From NCBI GenBank assembly GCA_019802505.1, contig JAFMOC010000039.1, positions 2,824,648 through 2,888,647 of the forward strand: DNA of 64,000 bases, in the 5' to 3' direction. The position numbers and the translations under genes were made by a program. Position 1 is the stretch's first letter; every line of letters starts with the position of its first letter. Shown piece by piece: positions 44,206 to 54,924 of this stretch. Under the pieces are notes generated by a model. That model did not search any database. It was not told the DNA's origin and worked only from the letters and a program-made list of their open reading frames with translations. The stretch comes from Corydoras sp. C115. Lineage: Eukaryota > Chordata > Actinopteri > Siluriformes > Callichthyidae.

Positions 44206-44544
44206 AGGTGGCTTAGTGGTTAGTATGTTCACGTCTCAGCACTAGGGATTCCCGGTTCGAATCCCAATCTGGGTGGAGTTTCCATGTTCTCCTCATGTCT
44301 TTGTGGGTTTCCTCCGGGTTCACCGGTTTCCTCCCACAGTCCAAAAACATGGATCAAGTCAATTGAGTTCTCCAAATTGCCCCATATAGAGTGTGTTTGT
44401 GTGAGTGAGTGTGTGCCCAGTGATGGATTGGTGCTCTGTCCTGGGTGTATCTGCCCAGCGCCTGAGATGTTCTCCCCTGGATGGACATGGGGAACCCCAC
44501 CGCGACCCTAATAGAGGATAAAGCGGGAGATAATGAATGAATGA
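44206..44544 (+). mobile_element. V-SINE in the first 554-bp unit
   Basis: Follows GGGACTGTCAGAAG and ends GGGAGATAATGAATGAATG. Nearly identical to the copy 554 bases downstream, including CACGTCTCAGCAC. Confidence 0.93.
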
Positions 44545-44759
44545 ATTTATAAAGAGCCTTTCAAAAACCCAAGGACGCTTTACAAACACATACAATCAAT
44601 ACTGTGAGGGGAAATAGAAATGTTTTTAGTTGAGACTTAAATGAAGACAAATCAGAACGGTCACGTAGAGTTTACAGTAAAGAAGTCCACAGGGTTGGAG
44701 CAGCGACGCTGAACGATCTGCCACCCATCAACTTTAATTTAAATCGAGGGACTGTCAGA

Positions 44760-45091
44760 AGGTGGCTTAGTGGTTAGCATGTTCACGTCTCAGCACTAGG
44801 GATTCGCGGTTCGAATCCCAATCTGGGTTAAGTTTTCATGTTCTCCTCATGTCTGTGTGGGTTTCCTCCGGGTTCACCGGTTTCCTCCCACAGTCCAAAA
44901 ACATGGATCAAGTCAATTGAATTCTCAAAATTGCCCCATATAGAGTGTGTTTGTGTGAGTGAGTGTGTGCCCAGTGATAGATTGGTGCCCTGTCCTGGGT
45001 GTATCTGGCCAGCGCCCGAAACGTTCTCCCCTGGATGGGCATGGGGAGCCGCCCTGCGACCCTAGTAGAGGATAAAGCAGAAGATAATGGA
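44760..45091 (+). mobile_element. V-SINE in the second 554-bp unit
   Basis: Ends with a GCAGAAGATAATGGATGG tail, unlike unit 1, then GGACTGTCGGAAG, the matching TSD of GGGACTGTCAGAAG. Confidence 0.92.
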
Positions 45092-45547
45092 TGGGACTGT
45101 CGGAAGTCCAGTGTCAGTAGACCGGAGAGTGCGAGAGGGGACATAAATGAATAAGTTCCCTGAGGTAGGATGGGGCAAGTGCATGCAATATTTTAAAGTT
45201 AAATAAAAGAATCTTCTATGTAACACGGGAAGAGGCCGGCAACCGGTGACCTGTGATATGGGCAGAGCATTTTGTAGAAGTGAGGGCCCTTGCAGCTGAA
45301 TTTTGTACATACTGGAGACGGGTGAGCAGAGTGCAAGGAATGGCAAAAAGTAATGAATTCCAGTATCCAAGCCGAGAGAAAATGAAGCAACAGCATGAAG
45401 CAACATTTCAGAATCAGAATCTGATGGAAAATCTATCGATCTGATAGATTAATCAGCTCATGTTGTGTGTCCCGTTCAAAGCTCAGATTATGGTTCTGGT
45501 TTGGACCAGCTGCATGATTGTAAAGATGATGCTCTGATACTGTAGTC

Positions 45548-45948
45548 TAGGGGTGAGCTGCAATATTCGCTGATTCGACGATTCGATTCGGAGAACCGTA
45601 GTCGACTATGAACCTCATAGTCAAATGTACCATTTTGACCACATGGGGGTGCCCATGGCTGCTGCTAAGCATTAGTTTTTACATGAAATGTCTTTGTTTT
45701 CGTTATATATATAGCCTTTTGTCAAATAAAATGATCCTAATTTCTGTTAATATTTTTTGAAATGATGTGTGCGTTTTAACCCATTTACGGTGCTCTAGAA
45801 AAAAAGTAAAATATAAAAAACCACGCTTAAAAACCACGCTTATAGCACCATCTTGTGGTGAAATTTTAGCTGATTCGATCAGTCGACTATAGGGAAAATC
45901 TGACGAATCAGATTCGACTATGAAAATCCTTAGTTGAAGACACCCCTA
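45548..45948. mobile_element. hAT-like MITE with perfect 8-bp TSD
   Basis: A 401-bp element from TAGGGGTGAGCTG to AGACACCCCTA, with identical octamers CTGTAGTC on both sides (45540-45547 and 45949-45956). GATTCGAC/GTCGACTA words occur near both ends. No coding capacity. Termini match the 34994-36990 element. Confidence 0.85.
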
Positions 45949-46012
45949 CTGTAGTCTATCAGTTACTTCATTTTCAAATGAGCTCGATTTTAATGATATA
46001 ACTCAGATAATG

Positions 46013-46320
46013 TTGGCGACACGGTGGCTTAGTGGTTTGCATGTTCACCTCTCAACGCTGGGAATCCAGGTTCGAATCTCAATCTGGGTGGAGTTTCCAT
46101 GTTCTCCCCGTGTCCGCGTGGGTTTCCTCCGGGTTCTCCGGTTTCCTCCCACAGTCCACAAACATGGATCAAAGTCTATTGAATTCTCTAAATTGCCCCA
46201 TATAGTGTGTGTCTGTGTGAGTGAGTGTGTCCAGCGATATATCAGCACCCTGTCCTGTGTGTATCTGCCCAGCGCCCAAAACATTCTCCACTGGATGAGC
46301 ATGGGGAACAACCCCCCCAA
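46013..46320 (+). mobile_element. V-SINE, 3'-truncated
   Basis: GGCGACACGGTGGCTTAGTGG to GCATGGGGAACAACCCC. Confidence 0.9.
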
Positions 46321-46324
46321 GACA

Positions 46325-46460
46325 GAGTTGATATAGCACCCTTGGGGGGTTAAGGGTCTTGCTCAAAAACCCACACTGGTAACTTCAGTGGACCTGGGAT
46401 CTCAACCCACAACCTTCAGATTGATAGCCCAACACCCTAACTACCACTGAGCTACCAAAG
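46325..46460 (-). mobile_element. tRNA-derived SINE head (L2-tailed family)
   Basis: The complement has TGGTAGCTCAGTGGTAGTTA and GGTTGTGGGTTGAGATCCC. The tail half is missing. It lies about 130 bases before the 46593 exon. Confidence 0.75.
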
Positions 46461-46592
46461 TTTTTATTGTAATTTAATTTATAAACATTTTTTTCTTGAT
46501 TTGGGTTGGTTTTTTATTCAGATTTATATTCATTTATGTTTTTAAAAAAAGAAACTGGATTCAGATTTTTGTTTATTTATTTTTTTATCCAG

Positions 46593-46708
46593 AGTATCTG
46601 GAAAAAAATCTACCAAGAGGACGAAGTCCATCAACGGGCCGCTGTACGTGTTCCGTGGCCGCATCAACACAGAAGTGATGGAAGTGGAGAATGTAGAAGA
46701 TGGCACTG
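46593..46708 (+). CDS. prex1: prex1 coding exon (PH domain, basic beta3-beta4 loop; probably exon 8)
   Basis: This 116-base exon supplies the last base of the split arginine codon, then VSGKKSTKRTKSINGPLYVF, RGRINTEVMEVENVEDGT and the first base of the next codon. It matches human residues 306-346. The lysine/arginine-rich KKSTKRTK loop is the nonspecific anionic-lipid-binding loop known for P-Rex1, and the arginine of VFRGR equals human R328, a PIP3-contact residue. The acceptor is TTTTTATCCAG and the donor GTACGT. Because of the phase, the open frame that reads straight through the intron boundary is not the real one. Confidence 0.93.
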
Positions 46709-46749
46709 GTACGTGTTTAATTTAATTTAATTTAACAGAACCTGTTTAA

Positions 46750-47486
46750 GGGCCGGCACAGTGTTTTAGTGGTTAGCATGTTCTCCTCTCAGCACTAGGG
46801 ATTTCTGGTTCGACTCCCAATCTGGGTGGAGTTTCCATTTTCTCCCATGAGTGTTTTCTTCGGGTTTCTCCCACAGTCCAAAAAACATAAATCAAAGTCA
46901 ATTGAATTCTCCAAATTGCCCCATATAGAGTGTCTGTGTCTGTGTCTGTGTGTGTGTGTGTGTGTGTGTGAGTGTGTGTGTGAGTGAGTGAGTGCCCAGT
47001 GATAGATTAGCGCCCTGTCATGGGTGTATCTGCCTAGCGCCCGAAATGTTCTCCCATAGATGAGCAGGGGAACCCCCACCTGCAACCCTAATAGAGGATA
47101 AAGCTCAAGATAATGGATGAATGGATGTTTAAGGGGTGGCACGGTGGCTTAGTGGTTAGCATGTTCTCCTCTCAGCACTTTTTGCGGTTCAAATCCCAAT
47201 CTGGGTGGAGCTTCTATGTTCTCCCCGTGCCCCCGTGGGTTTTCTCTCGGTTCTCCGGTTTCTGGCCACAGTCCAAAAACATTGATTAAGTTCAAATAAA
47301 TTCTCTAAATTGCCCCATATAGAGTGTGTTGGTGTGTGTGTCTGTGTGAGTGTGTGTGCCCAGTGATAGATTGGTGATCTGTCCTGGGTCTATCTGCCCA
47401 GCACCTGAAACGTTCTCCCCTGGATGGGCATGAGGAACCCCCCCGCAACCCTAGTAGAGGTTAAAGCAGAAGATAATGATGGATGG
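46750..47486 (+). mobile_element. Two tandem V-SINEs within one TSD pair
   Basis: Units 46750-47118 and 47130-47486. Outer flanks AGAACCTGTTTAA at 46737-46749 and 47487-47499. The linker GTTTAAGG keeps the end of the same target. Confidence 0.9.
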
Positions 47487-47499
47487 AGAACCTGTTTAA

Positions 47500-47979
47500 T
47501 TCCTTATTTCAATCAGAGTGTAAAGATAGGCTTAGTTCACAAGTTCTTCACTGTGAAGAACTTTAGTTAAAACCACCACAGGCGTATTAGAACAGGTCAG
47601 GAAACCAAAGTGAAACCTGTGAGATCCTCGATGCGCCTCTGAATCTGTTGTGAAGTCTACGCCCTGTGTTTCCCACCTCTGCAGGAGGGCTGGGTCCTCT
47701 CAAATCTGTTCCAACTCAGAGTCAGCAGCTATTTTCTCACTTTCGAGATGATTCAATGACAGGTTGGTCGTGTAGAGTCGGGGAATAACGGTCCTCTCCC
47801 GGTGTAGCACAAACCACAAACAGACACCAGCGTTCAGCGCTTGCTGTAACACCTGCTTTTAACATCAGGCTTTCAAACTGATCTCTGCGCTCGGAATCTT
47901 TAGCAGTACCCACCCAAACACCCGCCGGGTGTGAACGCAGACGTACGAAATGTAGATCTAAACAGCATGCCATGTTAAA
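47500..47979. other. Intron sequence, nothing recognised
   Basis: The minus open frame 47737-47973 has no recognised domain. Confidence 0.5.
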
Positions 47980-48228
47980 TCCACTATCTTCCGCTTTATC
48001 CTATATTAGGGTCGTGGGGGGGTCCCTATGCCCATCCAGGGGAGAACGTTTCGGGCGCTGGCAAATGAAAGAACTGGGTACACACTCACTCTCACAGACA
48101 CACTCTATATGGGGCAATATGGAGAATTCAGTTGACCTTTAACCATGTTTTTGGACTGTGGGAGGAAACTGGAGAACCCTTAGCGCTGAGAAGCGAACGT
48201 GATAACCACTAAGCCACCGTGCCTCCCC
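47980..48228 (-). mobile_element. V-SINE with internal deletions
   Basis: CCACTATCTTCCGCTTTATC to AAGCCACCGTGCCTCCCC. Confidence 0.87.
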
Positions 48229-48862
48229 GGTTAAACTCTCTGATCATGTTATCAAAACTGTTTGTTCCTTCAGATTCCTTCTGTAGAACATCAGGAAGAT
48301 CAGATCTTTCTTGACTGAACATGTTACCCAAACTTCTTGTTCAAGCCCTAGTCCTATCCCGGCTTCATTATTGTAATGTGTTACTTGCCAGTCTTCCAGC
48401 TTCCACAATCAGACCTCTACAACTTATTCAAAACTCTGCAGCCCGACTTGTGTTCAACCAACTCAAGTGAACTCATGTCACTCCACTTCTCATTTCTCAT
48501 CATTGGCTGCTGCATTCAGTACAAGTCACTGACTGATCTACAGGACAATCTCTGGATCTTCCCCTCCTACCTTCCCTTTATCTTTTCAAAATACTCTCTG
48601 GCTCGTTCGCTACGTTCTAGTGATGATTGTCGTCTGGTGGTTCCACCTCACCGAGGAGCCAAGTCTCACTCCATTGTGTTCACCACTGCAAAATGGTGGA
48701 ACCATCTTCCCAACTCTGTCCATAAGGCAGAATCACTAAGCAGTTTTAAGAAACTACTGAAGACGCATCTTTTTAACAAATACCTGTTGTAGGGAACAAT
48801 AAAAAGTTGCTTTGGATAAAAGCCTCTGCTAAATGACTAAATATAAATGTAAATGATGTAAA
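48229..48862 (+). mobile_element. L2-type LINE 3' fragment, frameshifted
   Basis: Collinear with 5690-6450: TTAAACTCTCTGATCATG, then a frame at 48376-48792 ending FTTAKWWNHLPNSVHKAESL and FKKLLKTHLFNKYLL, then TTGCTTTGGATAAAAGCCTC and AAATGTAAATG. Indels between 48290 and 48540 break the frame. The 3' UTR is shorter than in the 6.3 kb copy. Confidence 0.85.
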
Positions 48863-49205
48863 TCAATCGCTGTTAGCACACTGATGGGTAATAATGTCCA
48901 GGTTTGATTCCATCTTGGGATGATCAAAGGTTCTCTGTGTGGAGTTTGTATGTTGTCTCAGTACCGTTGTCCATTTGTGTCAGAGACCCGGTTTTCCTTC
49001 TCCGCGTTTAAGACGTGGCTGTATGTAAACCAGTGATATGAACTTGCCCCATGGCTGAAGCACTTGAAATCATTTCTGTTGAGTAATATCCGTTGAGACT
49101 GTTCAGATGTTACAATGCAATATGTTATAAATACACAAAAACACAAATGATGCTTTTATTACCCGGCAGCTTGAGTGTAATTAGCTAGTAATCTATTTAC
49201 ATCCA
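48863..49205. other. Intron sequence, nothing recognised
   Basis: No gene or repeat recognised. Confidence 0.5.
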
Positions 49206-49284
49206 CATTTAGTCATTTAGCAGATGCTCTCATCCATAGTGACTTCATTCATTCATTATCTTCTGCTTTATCCTCTACTATGGT

Positions 49285-49315
<31 letters not shown>

Positions 49316-50185
49316 GGGGGGTTTCCCCATGCTCATCCAGAGGATGGCGTCTCAAGCTCTGGGCTGATACACCCAGGACAGGGTGCCAATCTATTGCTGA
49401 GCACACACTCACTCATACGGACACACAAACAAACACACACTATATGGGGCAATTTAGAGCAATTCACCTTGAATCCCCATATTTTGTCTGTGGGAGGAAA
49501 CCGGAGAACAGAGATGAAAACCCAGACAAATCCGTTCAAGAACTTGATTTATATAAAGAATATATATATAAAGAAGAAAGATAACTGTTGTGTGGAATTA
49601 CAATGGAATGGAACCCACATGGAAACTCCACCCAGATTGGGATTCAAACCTGGATTTCAAGCACTGAGAGGCGAACATGCTAACCACTAAACCACCATAC
49701 CGCCCTCCAAAGTGACTTACAGATGAGAACAACACAAGTCAGGAGTTAAGGTGGAACCAGCTACACTGTAGTATCATCAAACCTGATCATAATCCAATCT
49801 GATTTCAAGTCTAATTCCACAATACAGTTATCTTTCTTCTTTATATATGAATTTCTATATAAATATATCATTTTTATTAATATATTAATTATATATAAAT
49901 CAAGTTCTGATGGAACAGATGTGTCTGAGTTGTTGAAACGCTAAGTGACTCCGCCTTATGGACAGATTTGGGAAGATGGTTGCACCATTTAGCAGTGGTG
50001 AACGATACGGAGTGAGGTTGACATTCATCACTAGAGTGAAGTGAACGAGTCGGAGTGTATTTTGGAAATATAGAGTGAAGATAAGAGGGGGCAGATCCAG
50101 AGATTGTCCTGTAGATCAGAGTCAGTGTCTTGTAATGAATGCTGACAGCTACAGGGAACCAATGGAGAATGATCTCCAATAGCAT
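49206..50185 (-). mobile_element. L2-type LINE 3' fragment, split by a V-SINE
   Basis: The tail complement ATTTAGTCATTTAGCAGATG is at 49206-49245. The body resumes at 49706 and the minus frame 49889-50197 encodes LHWFPVAVSIHYKTLTLIYR and TISGSAPSYLHSIFPKYTPT. An AT-rich stretch 49820-49900 interrupts it. Confidence 0.8.
49246..49705 (-). mobile_element. V-SINE nested in the L2 tail
   Basis: Flanks CCATAGTGACTT and CCAAAGTGACTT (49234-49245 and 49708-49719) are an 11-of-12 TSD. The SINE contains (GT)n at 49285-49312 and an extra ~100 bases (49520-49610) of unrelated AT-rich sequence. Confidence 0.85.
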
Positions 50186-50868
50186 CCATCTATCCATTAT
50201 CTTCCTCTTTATCCTCTACTAGGGTCAGGGGGGGTTCCCCATGCCCATCCAGGGTAGAACATAGGTACACCCAGGACAGGGCGCCAATCTATCGCTGGGC
50301 ACACACTCACTCACACAGACACACTCTATATGGGGCAATTTGGAGAATTCAATTGACTTGATCCATGTTTTTGGACTGTGGGAGGAAACCGGAGAACCCA
50401 GAGGAAACCCACTCAAACACATGGAAACTGCACCCAGATTGGGATTCCAACCGGGAATCCCCAGTGCTGAGAGGAGAACATGCAAACCACTAAACCACCG
50501 TGCCACCCCATCAATAACATTCATTCATTCATTATCTCCCGCTTTATCCTCTATTAGGGTCGCGGTGGGGTTCCCCATGCCCATCCAGGGGAGAACGTCT
50601 CGGGCGCTGGGCAGATAGACCCAGGTCAGGGCGCCAATCCATCGCTGGGTACACACTCACACACTCAAGCACACTCTATATGGGGCAATTTAGAGAACTC
50701 AATTAACTTGATCCATGTTTTTGGACTGTGGGAGGAAACCGGAGAACCCGGAGGAAACCCACGCGGACACGGGGAGAACATGGAAACTCCACCCAGATGG
50801 GGATTCGAACCGGGAATCCCTAGCGCTGAGAGGCGAACGTGCTAACCACTAAGCCACCGTGCCGCCCC
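50186..50868 (-). mobile_element. Two V-SINEs, the second with TSD
   Basis: 50186-50508, and the GAAT-tail-type copy 50521-50865. CCCCATCAATAACAT flanks the second copy (50506-50520 and 50866-50880). Confidence 0.92.
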
Positions 50869-50880
50869 ATCAATAACATA

Positions 50881-51504
50881 ATTGTGCAAATAAATTTCTC
50901 TTTATAGCTGGTGATAGATTTAGTTGTTGCAGGATGAGAAGGGCTTTTTCCTCTATTGACCTCATGACGCTGAATTAAGTAATGGAGTTTCACTCTGACT
51001 GTTTAAATGTCGTTTGGTTGAACTAATAGAGAAAAACGGGTCGTCAGCTTCACAGGGGACGTTTTATCATGTGATTACTTTGTTCTGTAAAAAGATTGTA
51101 GAGTCATGGAGGAAAGAAAGTTCACCCACTTGATTCAGCTCAAGACTTCGTTCGCCAGTCTTAAGAACATCCGGATGTTCTCCATATAAGGCTTAATGTG
51201 TCAACCAAACTTAGACAATGAGACCTACGTTTAATGATCTGAACTGCAGCGCCATCACTGTCGGACATTCCCACATCCCGCAGGTCCTTCTGCCTTCATT
51301 TGCTTGAAAGTTAATGAGCTCTGTTAGCATTTACATAATGCTGTCTGCTTAATGCTGTAAATGACTAATAAATAAACCCCAAAATGCTTCACATGACCAG
51401 GAGGACTCCAAAAACAATGAACTGTTAATGACAGAATGATTAGAGAACCACAGAGCTAATATGAAAACATGATCAGAACTTAATCTAGTCTGCTTTAATG
51501 TTTT
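50881..51504. other. Intron sequence, nothing recognised
   Basis: No gene or repeat recognised. Confidence 0.5.
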
Positions 51505-51611
51505 CATCCATCCATTATCTTCTACTTAATCCTCTATTAGGGTCGTGGTTAGGTTCCCCATGCCCATCCAGGGGAGAACGTTGGGGGCGCTGGGCAGATA
51601 CACCCAGGACA

Positions 51612-51612
<1 letters not shown>
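51505..51612 (-). mobile_element. V-SINE 3' half, ended by (TA)n
   Basis: CATCCATCCATTATCTTCTA to ATACACCCAGGACAG, then the TA run. Confidence 0.87.

Positions 51613-51703
<91 letters not shown>
51613..51703. repeat. (TA)n microsatellite
   Basis: About 45 TA units without interruption. Confidence 0.96.
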
Positions 51704-51705
<2 letters not shown>

Positions 51706-51707
51706 AT

Positions 51708-51734
51708 GGATGGTTTATTTATAATAAACCATCC
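51708..51734. repeat. Perfect short hairpin
   Basis: GGATGGTTTATT / AATAAACCATCC around a three-base loop, formed where a GGAT tail meets an inverted CCATCC tail. Confidence 0.85.
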
Positions 51735-52101
51735 AGCCATCCATTATCTTCCACTTTATCCTCTATTAGGGTCGTGGGGGTGGGGTGGGAGGGTGGGTTG
51801 TTTCCCATGTCCATCCAGGGGAGAACGTTTCAGGTGCTGGGCAGGTACACCCAGGACTGGGCACCAGTCCATCACTGGGCACACCCTCACTTACACACAC
51901 ACACACTCTATATGGGGCAATTTGGATCATTCAGTTGACCTTGATCCATGTTTTTGGACTGTGGGAGGAAACCGGAGAACCTGGAGGAAACCCACACAGA
52001 CACGGGGAGAACGTGAAAACTCCACCCAGATTGGGATTGGAACCAGGAATCCCCAGCGCTGAGAGGAGAACATGCTAACCACTAAACCATCATTGCCGCC
52101 C
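51732..52101 (-). mobile_element. V-SINE, full length
   Basis: CCAGCCATCCATTATCTTCC to ACCATCATTGCCGCCC. Flanked by TATAATAAACCA on both sides. Confidence 0.9.
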
Positions 52102-52159
52102 TCTATAATAAACCAAATAAAATAAGTAAGGACATTGGCATTGGTACTATTTTTTGTTC

Positions 52160-52395
52160 ATTCATTCATCATTTTCTGCTTAATCCTCTACTAGGGTCGG
52201 GGGGGGGGGGGGGGTCCCAATGCCCAATGCCCAATGCCCAATTCATCGCTGGGCACATGCTCACTCACACAGACACACCCTTTGTAAGGGCAATTTAGAG
52301 TGCCTTAAATCCATGTTTTTGGACTATGGGAGGAACTTGGAGAACCTGCTTAATTTCTAGTAGAGGATTAAGTGGAAGATGATGGATGTTCTGAT
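52160..52395 (-). mobile_element. V-SINE, decayed
   Basis: TTCATTCATTCATCATTTTC, then a deleted and rearranged body. Confidence 0.72.
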
Positions 52396-53166
52396 ATGAA
52401 TTTTATATGGTTCTAATGCAGAGTAACAGATAATACATAAGGCATTGTCTTCCTCAGGTTCACATTCAGAGTTACACTAATTGCAGAACAAGTGGGGTGT
52501 CTGTTAAACATAGTCTGATGTTGAGAACCCTCCCAACCTGTTTGATACAAATCGGAACCCTGACATGAGCTCATGAGTTCTGGTTCCACCATCTCACCAT
52601 CAACCCGCTATTCATTACAGCCCCTTATTCTTTATTCATGCCGCTCCACTTCATTCACCTGCCGTCAAACCAGGGATAAAATTGGACTGTGGCTTGAGGG
52701 CTGAAGCTGTAATGAGCACTGAACGACACACACACACACACACACACTCACACACACACTCACACACACACTCACACACACACACAATCATACACTTTAG
52801 AGCAAGTCTTTTTAGGTTTATTAGTTATTCATATTTTGCCTTCATTTTGCCATTTCTAGTTGAAATCGTTTAAAGTTGCTGAGGTTAACATACTGATTCA
52901 TTACAGTGTGATGGAATGCCGTGGTGGTGCAGCACCGGTGTACATTTTTGGAATCTCTGTGTCCTGGTAAACCTTTTCACTTTAAACAAGGAACATTCAG
53001 CAATCTGGATGCGACCGTTGAACTCATTGACTTGCAAAGTGTCTCATTGTCTGTTTGAGTTCGGCATCAATAAATCACTTTGCATATTCAGTCATGTGAT
53101 TGTTCAGAGAGCGACGGCTACTTTTAAAAATCATTATAGTTTGCGTAGCCATTTAAGACTTAACAA

Positions 53167-53168
<2 letters not shown>
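52396..53168. other. Intron sequence with a (CA)n/CACT repeat
   Basis: CA-rich repeat at 52727-52787 with regular CACACACT interruptions. No gene recognised. Confidence 0.55.

Positions 53169-53244
<76 letters not shown>
53169..53244. repeat. (AT)n microsatellite
   Basis: About 37 AT units with one G interruption, directly at a V-SINE tail. Confidence 0.95.
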
Positions 53245-53611
53245 CCATTATCTTCCGTTTTATCCTCTATTAGGGTCGTGGGGGAGGGGGGTTCCCCATG
53301 CCCATCCAGGAGAGAACGTTTCGGGCGCTGGGCAGATAGATACACCCAGGACAGGGCGCCAATCTATCACTGGGCACACACTCACTCACTCACTCACTCA
53401 CACAGACACATACACACTCTTATATGGGGCAATTTGGAGAACTCAATTGACTTGATGCATGTCTTTGGACTGTGGGAGGAAACCGGAGAACCCGGAGGAA
53501 ACCCACGTGGACACGGGGAGAACATGGAAACTCCACCCAGATGGGGATTTGAACCGGGAATTCCTAGTGCTGAGAGGAGAACATGCTAACCACTAAACCA
53601 CCGTGCCGCCC
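53245..53611 (-). mobile_element. V-SINE, full length, between AT repeats
   Basis: CCATTATCTTCCGTTTTATC to ACCACCGTGCCGCCC, followed by ATATATATATAT, so AT sequence flanks both sides. Confidence 0.92.
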
Positions 53612-53627
53612 TTTTTATATATATATA

Positions 53628-54000
53628 TATCACTGGATACACTCACTTACACAGGCACACACAAACACACTCTATATGGGGCAATTTGGAGAATTTAATT
53701 GACCTTGATCCATGTTTTTGGACTGTGGGAGGAAACTGGAGAACCCGGAGGAAACCCGCGTGGACACGAGGAGAACATGGAAATTCCACCCAGATTGGGA
53801 TTTGAACCAGGAATATCTAGCGCCATGTCCACGTGGGTAATGTGTATATGTGGACACATGGATCAGAGACCAGGTTAACCCGACCCATAGACATGTCCTC
53901 CCATAGTCCAAAAACATGGATTTAAGCTGCTCTAAATTGCCCCTTTAAAGTGTGAGTGAGTGACCCTTGTAGAGGATTAAGCAGAAAATGATGAATTAAT
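53628..54000. mobile_element. V-SINE fragments in opposite orientation
   Basis: 53628-53824 is a minus core (TGTTTTTGGACTGTGGGAGG). 53880-54000 is a plus core-to-tail (CCCATAGTCCAAAAACATGG ... GAGGATTAAGCAG). Confidence 0.78.
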
Positions 54001-54065
54001 GAAGAGAAACTAGTAACCATGCCAATGTTCTTATTTATTTTGGTTTGTTTGGTTTATTATAGTGG

Positions 54066-54410
54066 GTGGCACGATGGTTTAGTGGTTAGCATGTTCTCCT
54101 CTCAGCACTAGGGATTCCCAGTTCGAATCCCAATCTGGGTGGAGTTTCCATGTTCTCCCCTTGTCCATATGGGTTTCCTCCAGGTTCTCCAGTTTCCTCC
54201 CACAGTCCAAAAACATGGATCAAGGTCAATTGAATTCTCCAAATTGCCCCATATGTGTTTGTATGTGTGCGAATGTGTGCCCAGCGATAGATTGGCGTCC
54301 TGTTCTAGGTGTGTCTGCCCAGCCCCCGAAACGTTCTCCTCTGGATGGGCATGTGGAACCCCCCCACGACCCTAATATAGGATAAAGTGGAAGATAATGG
54401 CTGAATGGAA
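54066..54410 (+). mobile_element. V-SINE, full length
   Basis: GGTGGCACGATGGTTTAGTGG to GTGGAAGATAATGGCTGAAT. Confidence 0.92.
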
Positions 54411-54461
54411 TTCCTTGCAAGGTGTTGTCCTGCGGTGGTAGTGGAGTAATATTACTATTTG

Positions 54462-54560
54462 GTAATTTAGCAGATGCTTTAATCCAAAGCAACTTACAAA
54501 TATCAAGTTGGGGTCAGAACACGGGGTTGATACAGCACCCAACGACTGAGCTACCCCAAT
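54462..54560 (-). mobile_element. tRNA-derived SINE with L2-type tail, internally deleted
   Basis: TTTAGCAGATGCTTTAATCC (tail complement) joins directly to CCAACGACTGAGCTACCCC (A-box complement). Ends 100 bases before the 54660 exon. Confidence 0.68.
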
Positions 54561-54659
54561 ATTCAAAATGAAAAGATTCTGATAAATTGAATAGGTTTGT
54601 ATTGTCTTTACGTTTAACTAAGCTGCTGGTCTCACCTTTTCTTGTGTTGTCTTTTCAAG

Positions 54660-54809
54660 CGGACTATCATAGCAACAACTACACCGTGACCAACGGCTGG
54701 AAGATCCACAACACGGCCAAGAACAAGTGGTTCGTTTGCATGGCCAAGAATTGTGAGGACAAGCAGAAATGGCTGGATGCCATTCTGAAAGAACGCGAAC
54801 AGCGAGAGA
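54660..54809 (+). CDS. prex1: prex1 coding exon (PH domain, C-terminal helix; probably exon 9)
   Basis: This 150-base exon completes an alanine codon (G|CG) and encodes [40 protein letters not shown] and ILKEREQRE plus one base. Human P-Rex1 has [20 protein letters not shown] here, up to residue 396. The last part is the C-terminal alpha helix of the PH domain with its signature tryptophan (KWLDA). The acceptor is CTTTTCAAG and the donor GTAAGT. The next exon (start of the first DEP domain) is not in the remaining 9.2 kb. Confidence 0.94.
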
Positions 54810-54924
54810 GTAAGTCGCTTTATAATTATTCATTTTCGGGGCCTTTAATAAATCTATGAAAGTTTTTATATGAACCGTTTTGTTTTTTTGTTTTTTTTTG
54901 TAAGGTACTGTAAGGTTTTTGAGC

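Larger units (their letters stand above)
43991..45098. repeat. 554-bp tandem duplication (LINE piece plus V-SINE)
   Basis: Unit 1 is 43991-44544 and unit 2 starts at 44545. The internal LINE segments differ at only a few positions (CGCATTAC/CGCTTTAC; AACC/AACT). Confidence 0.93.
43284..45430 (-). mobile_element. Decayed LINE 3' end, split by V-SINEs and partly duplicated
   Basis: Minus-strand translation of 45380-45110 reads WNSLLFAIPCTLLTRLQYVQ, NSAARALTSTKCSAHITGHR and KILHALAPSYLREL, and farther on GGRSFSVAAPTLWTSLL and FKSQLKTFLF. These are C-terminal LINE (L2/CR1-group) motifs, with in-frame stops and frame changes. The 3' UTR runs through TTTATAAATTAAACG to an (ATT)n tail at 43284-43312. 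The part 43991-44205 is repeated at 44545-44759. Confidence 0.75.

Noticed and set aside
46506..46730. Open frame running through the 46593 exon as 74 codons
   Set aside because: It is in the wrong frame; the splice phase from the previous exon selects the frame reading KKSTKRTKSINGPLYVFRG.
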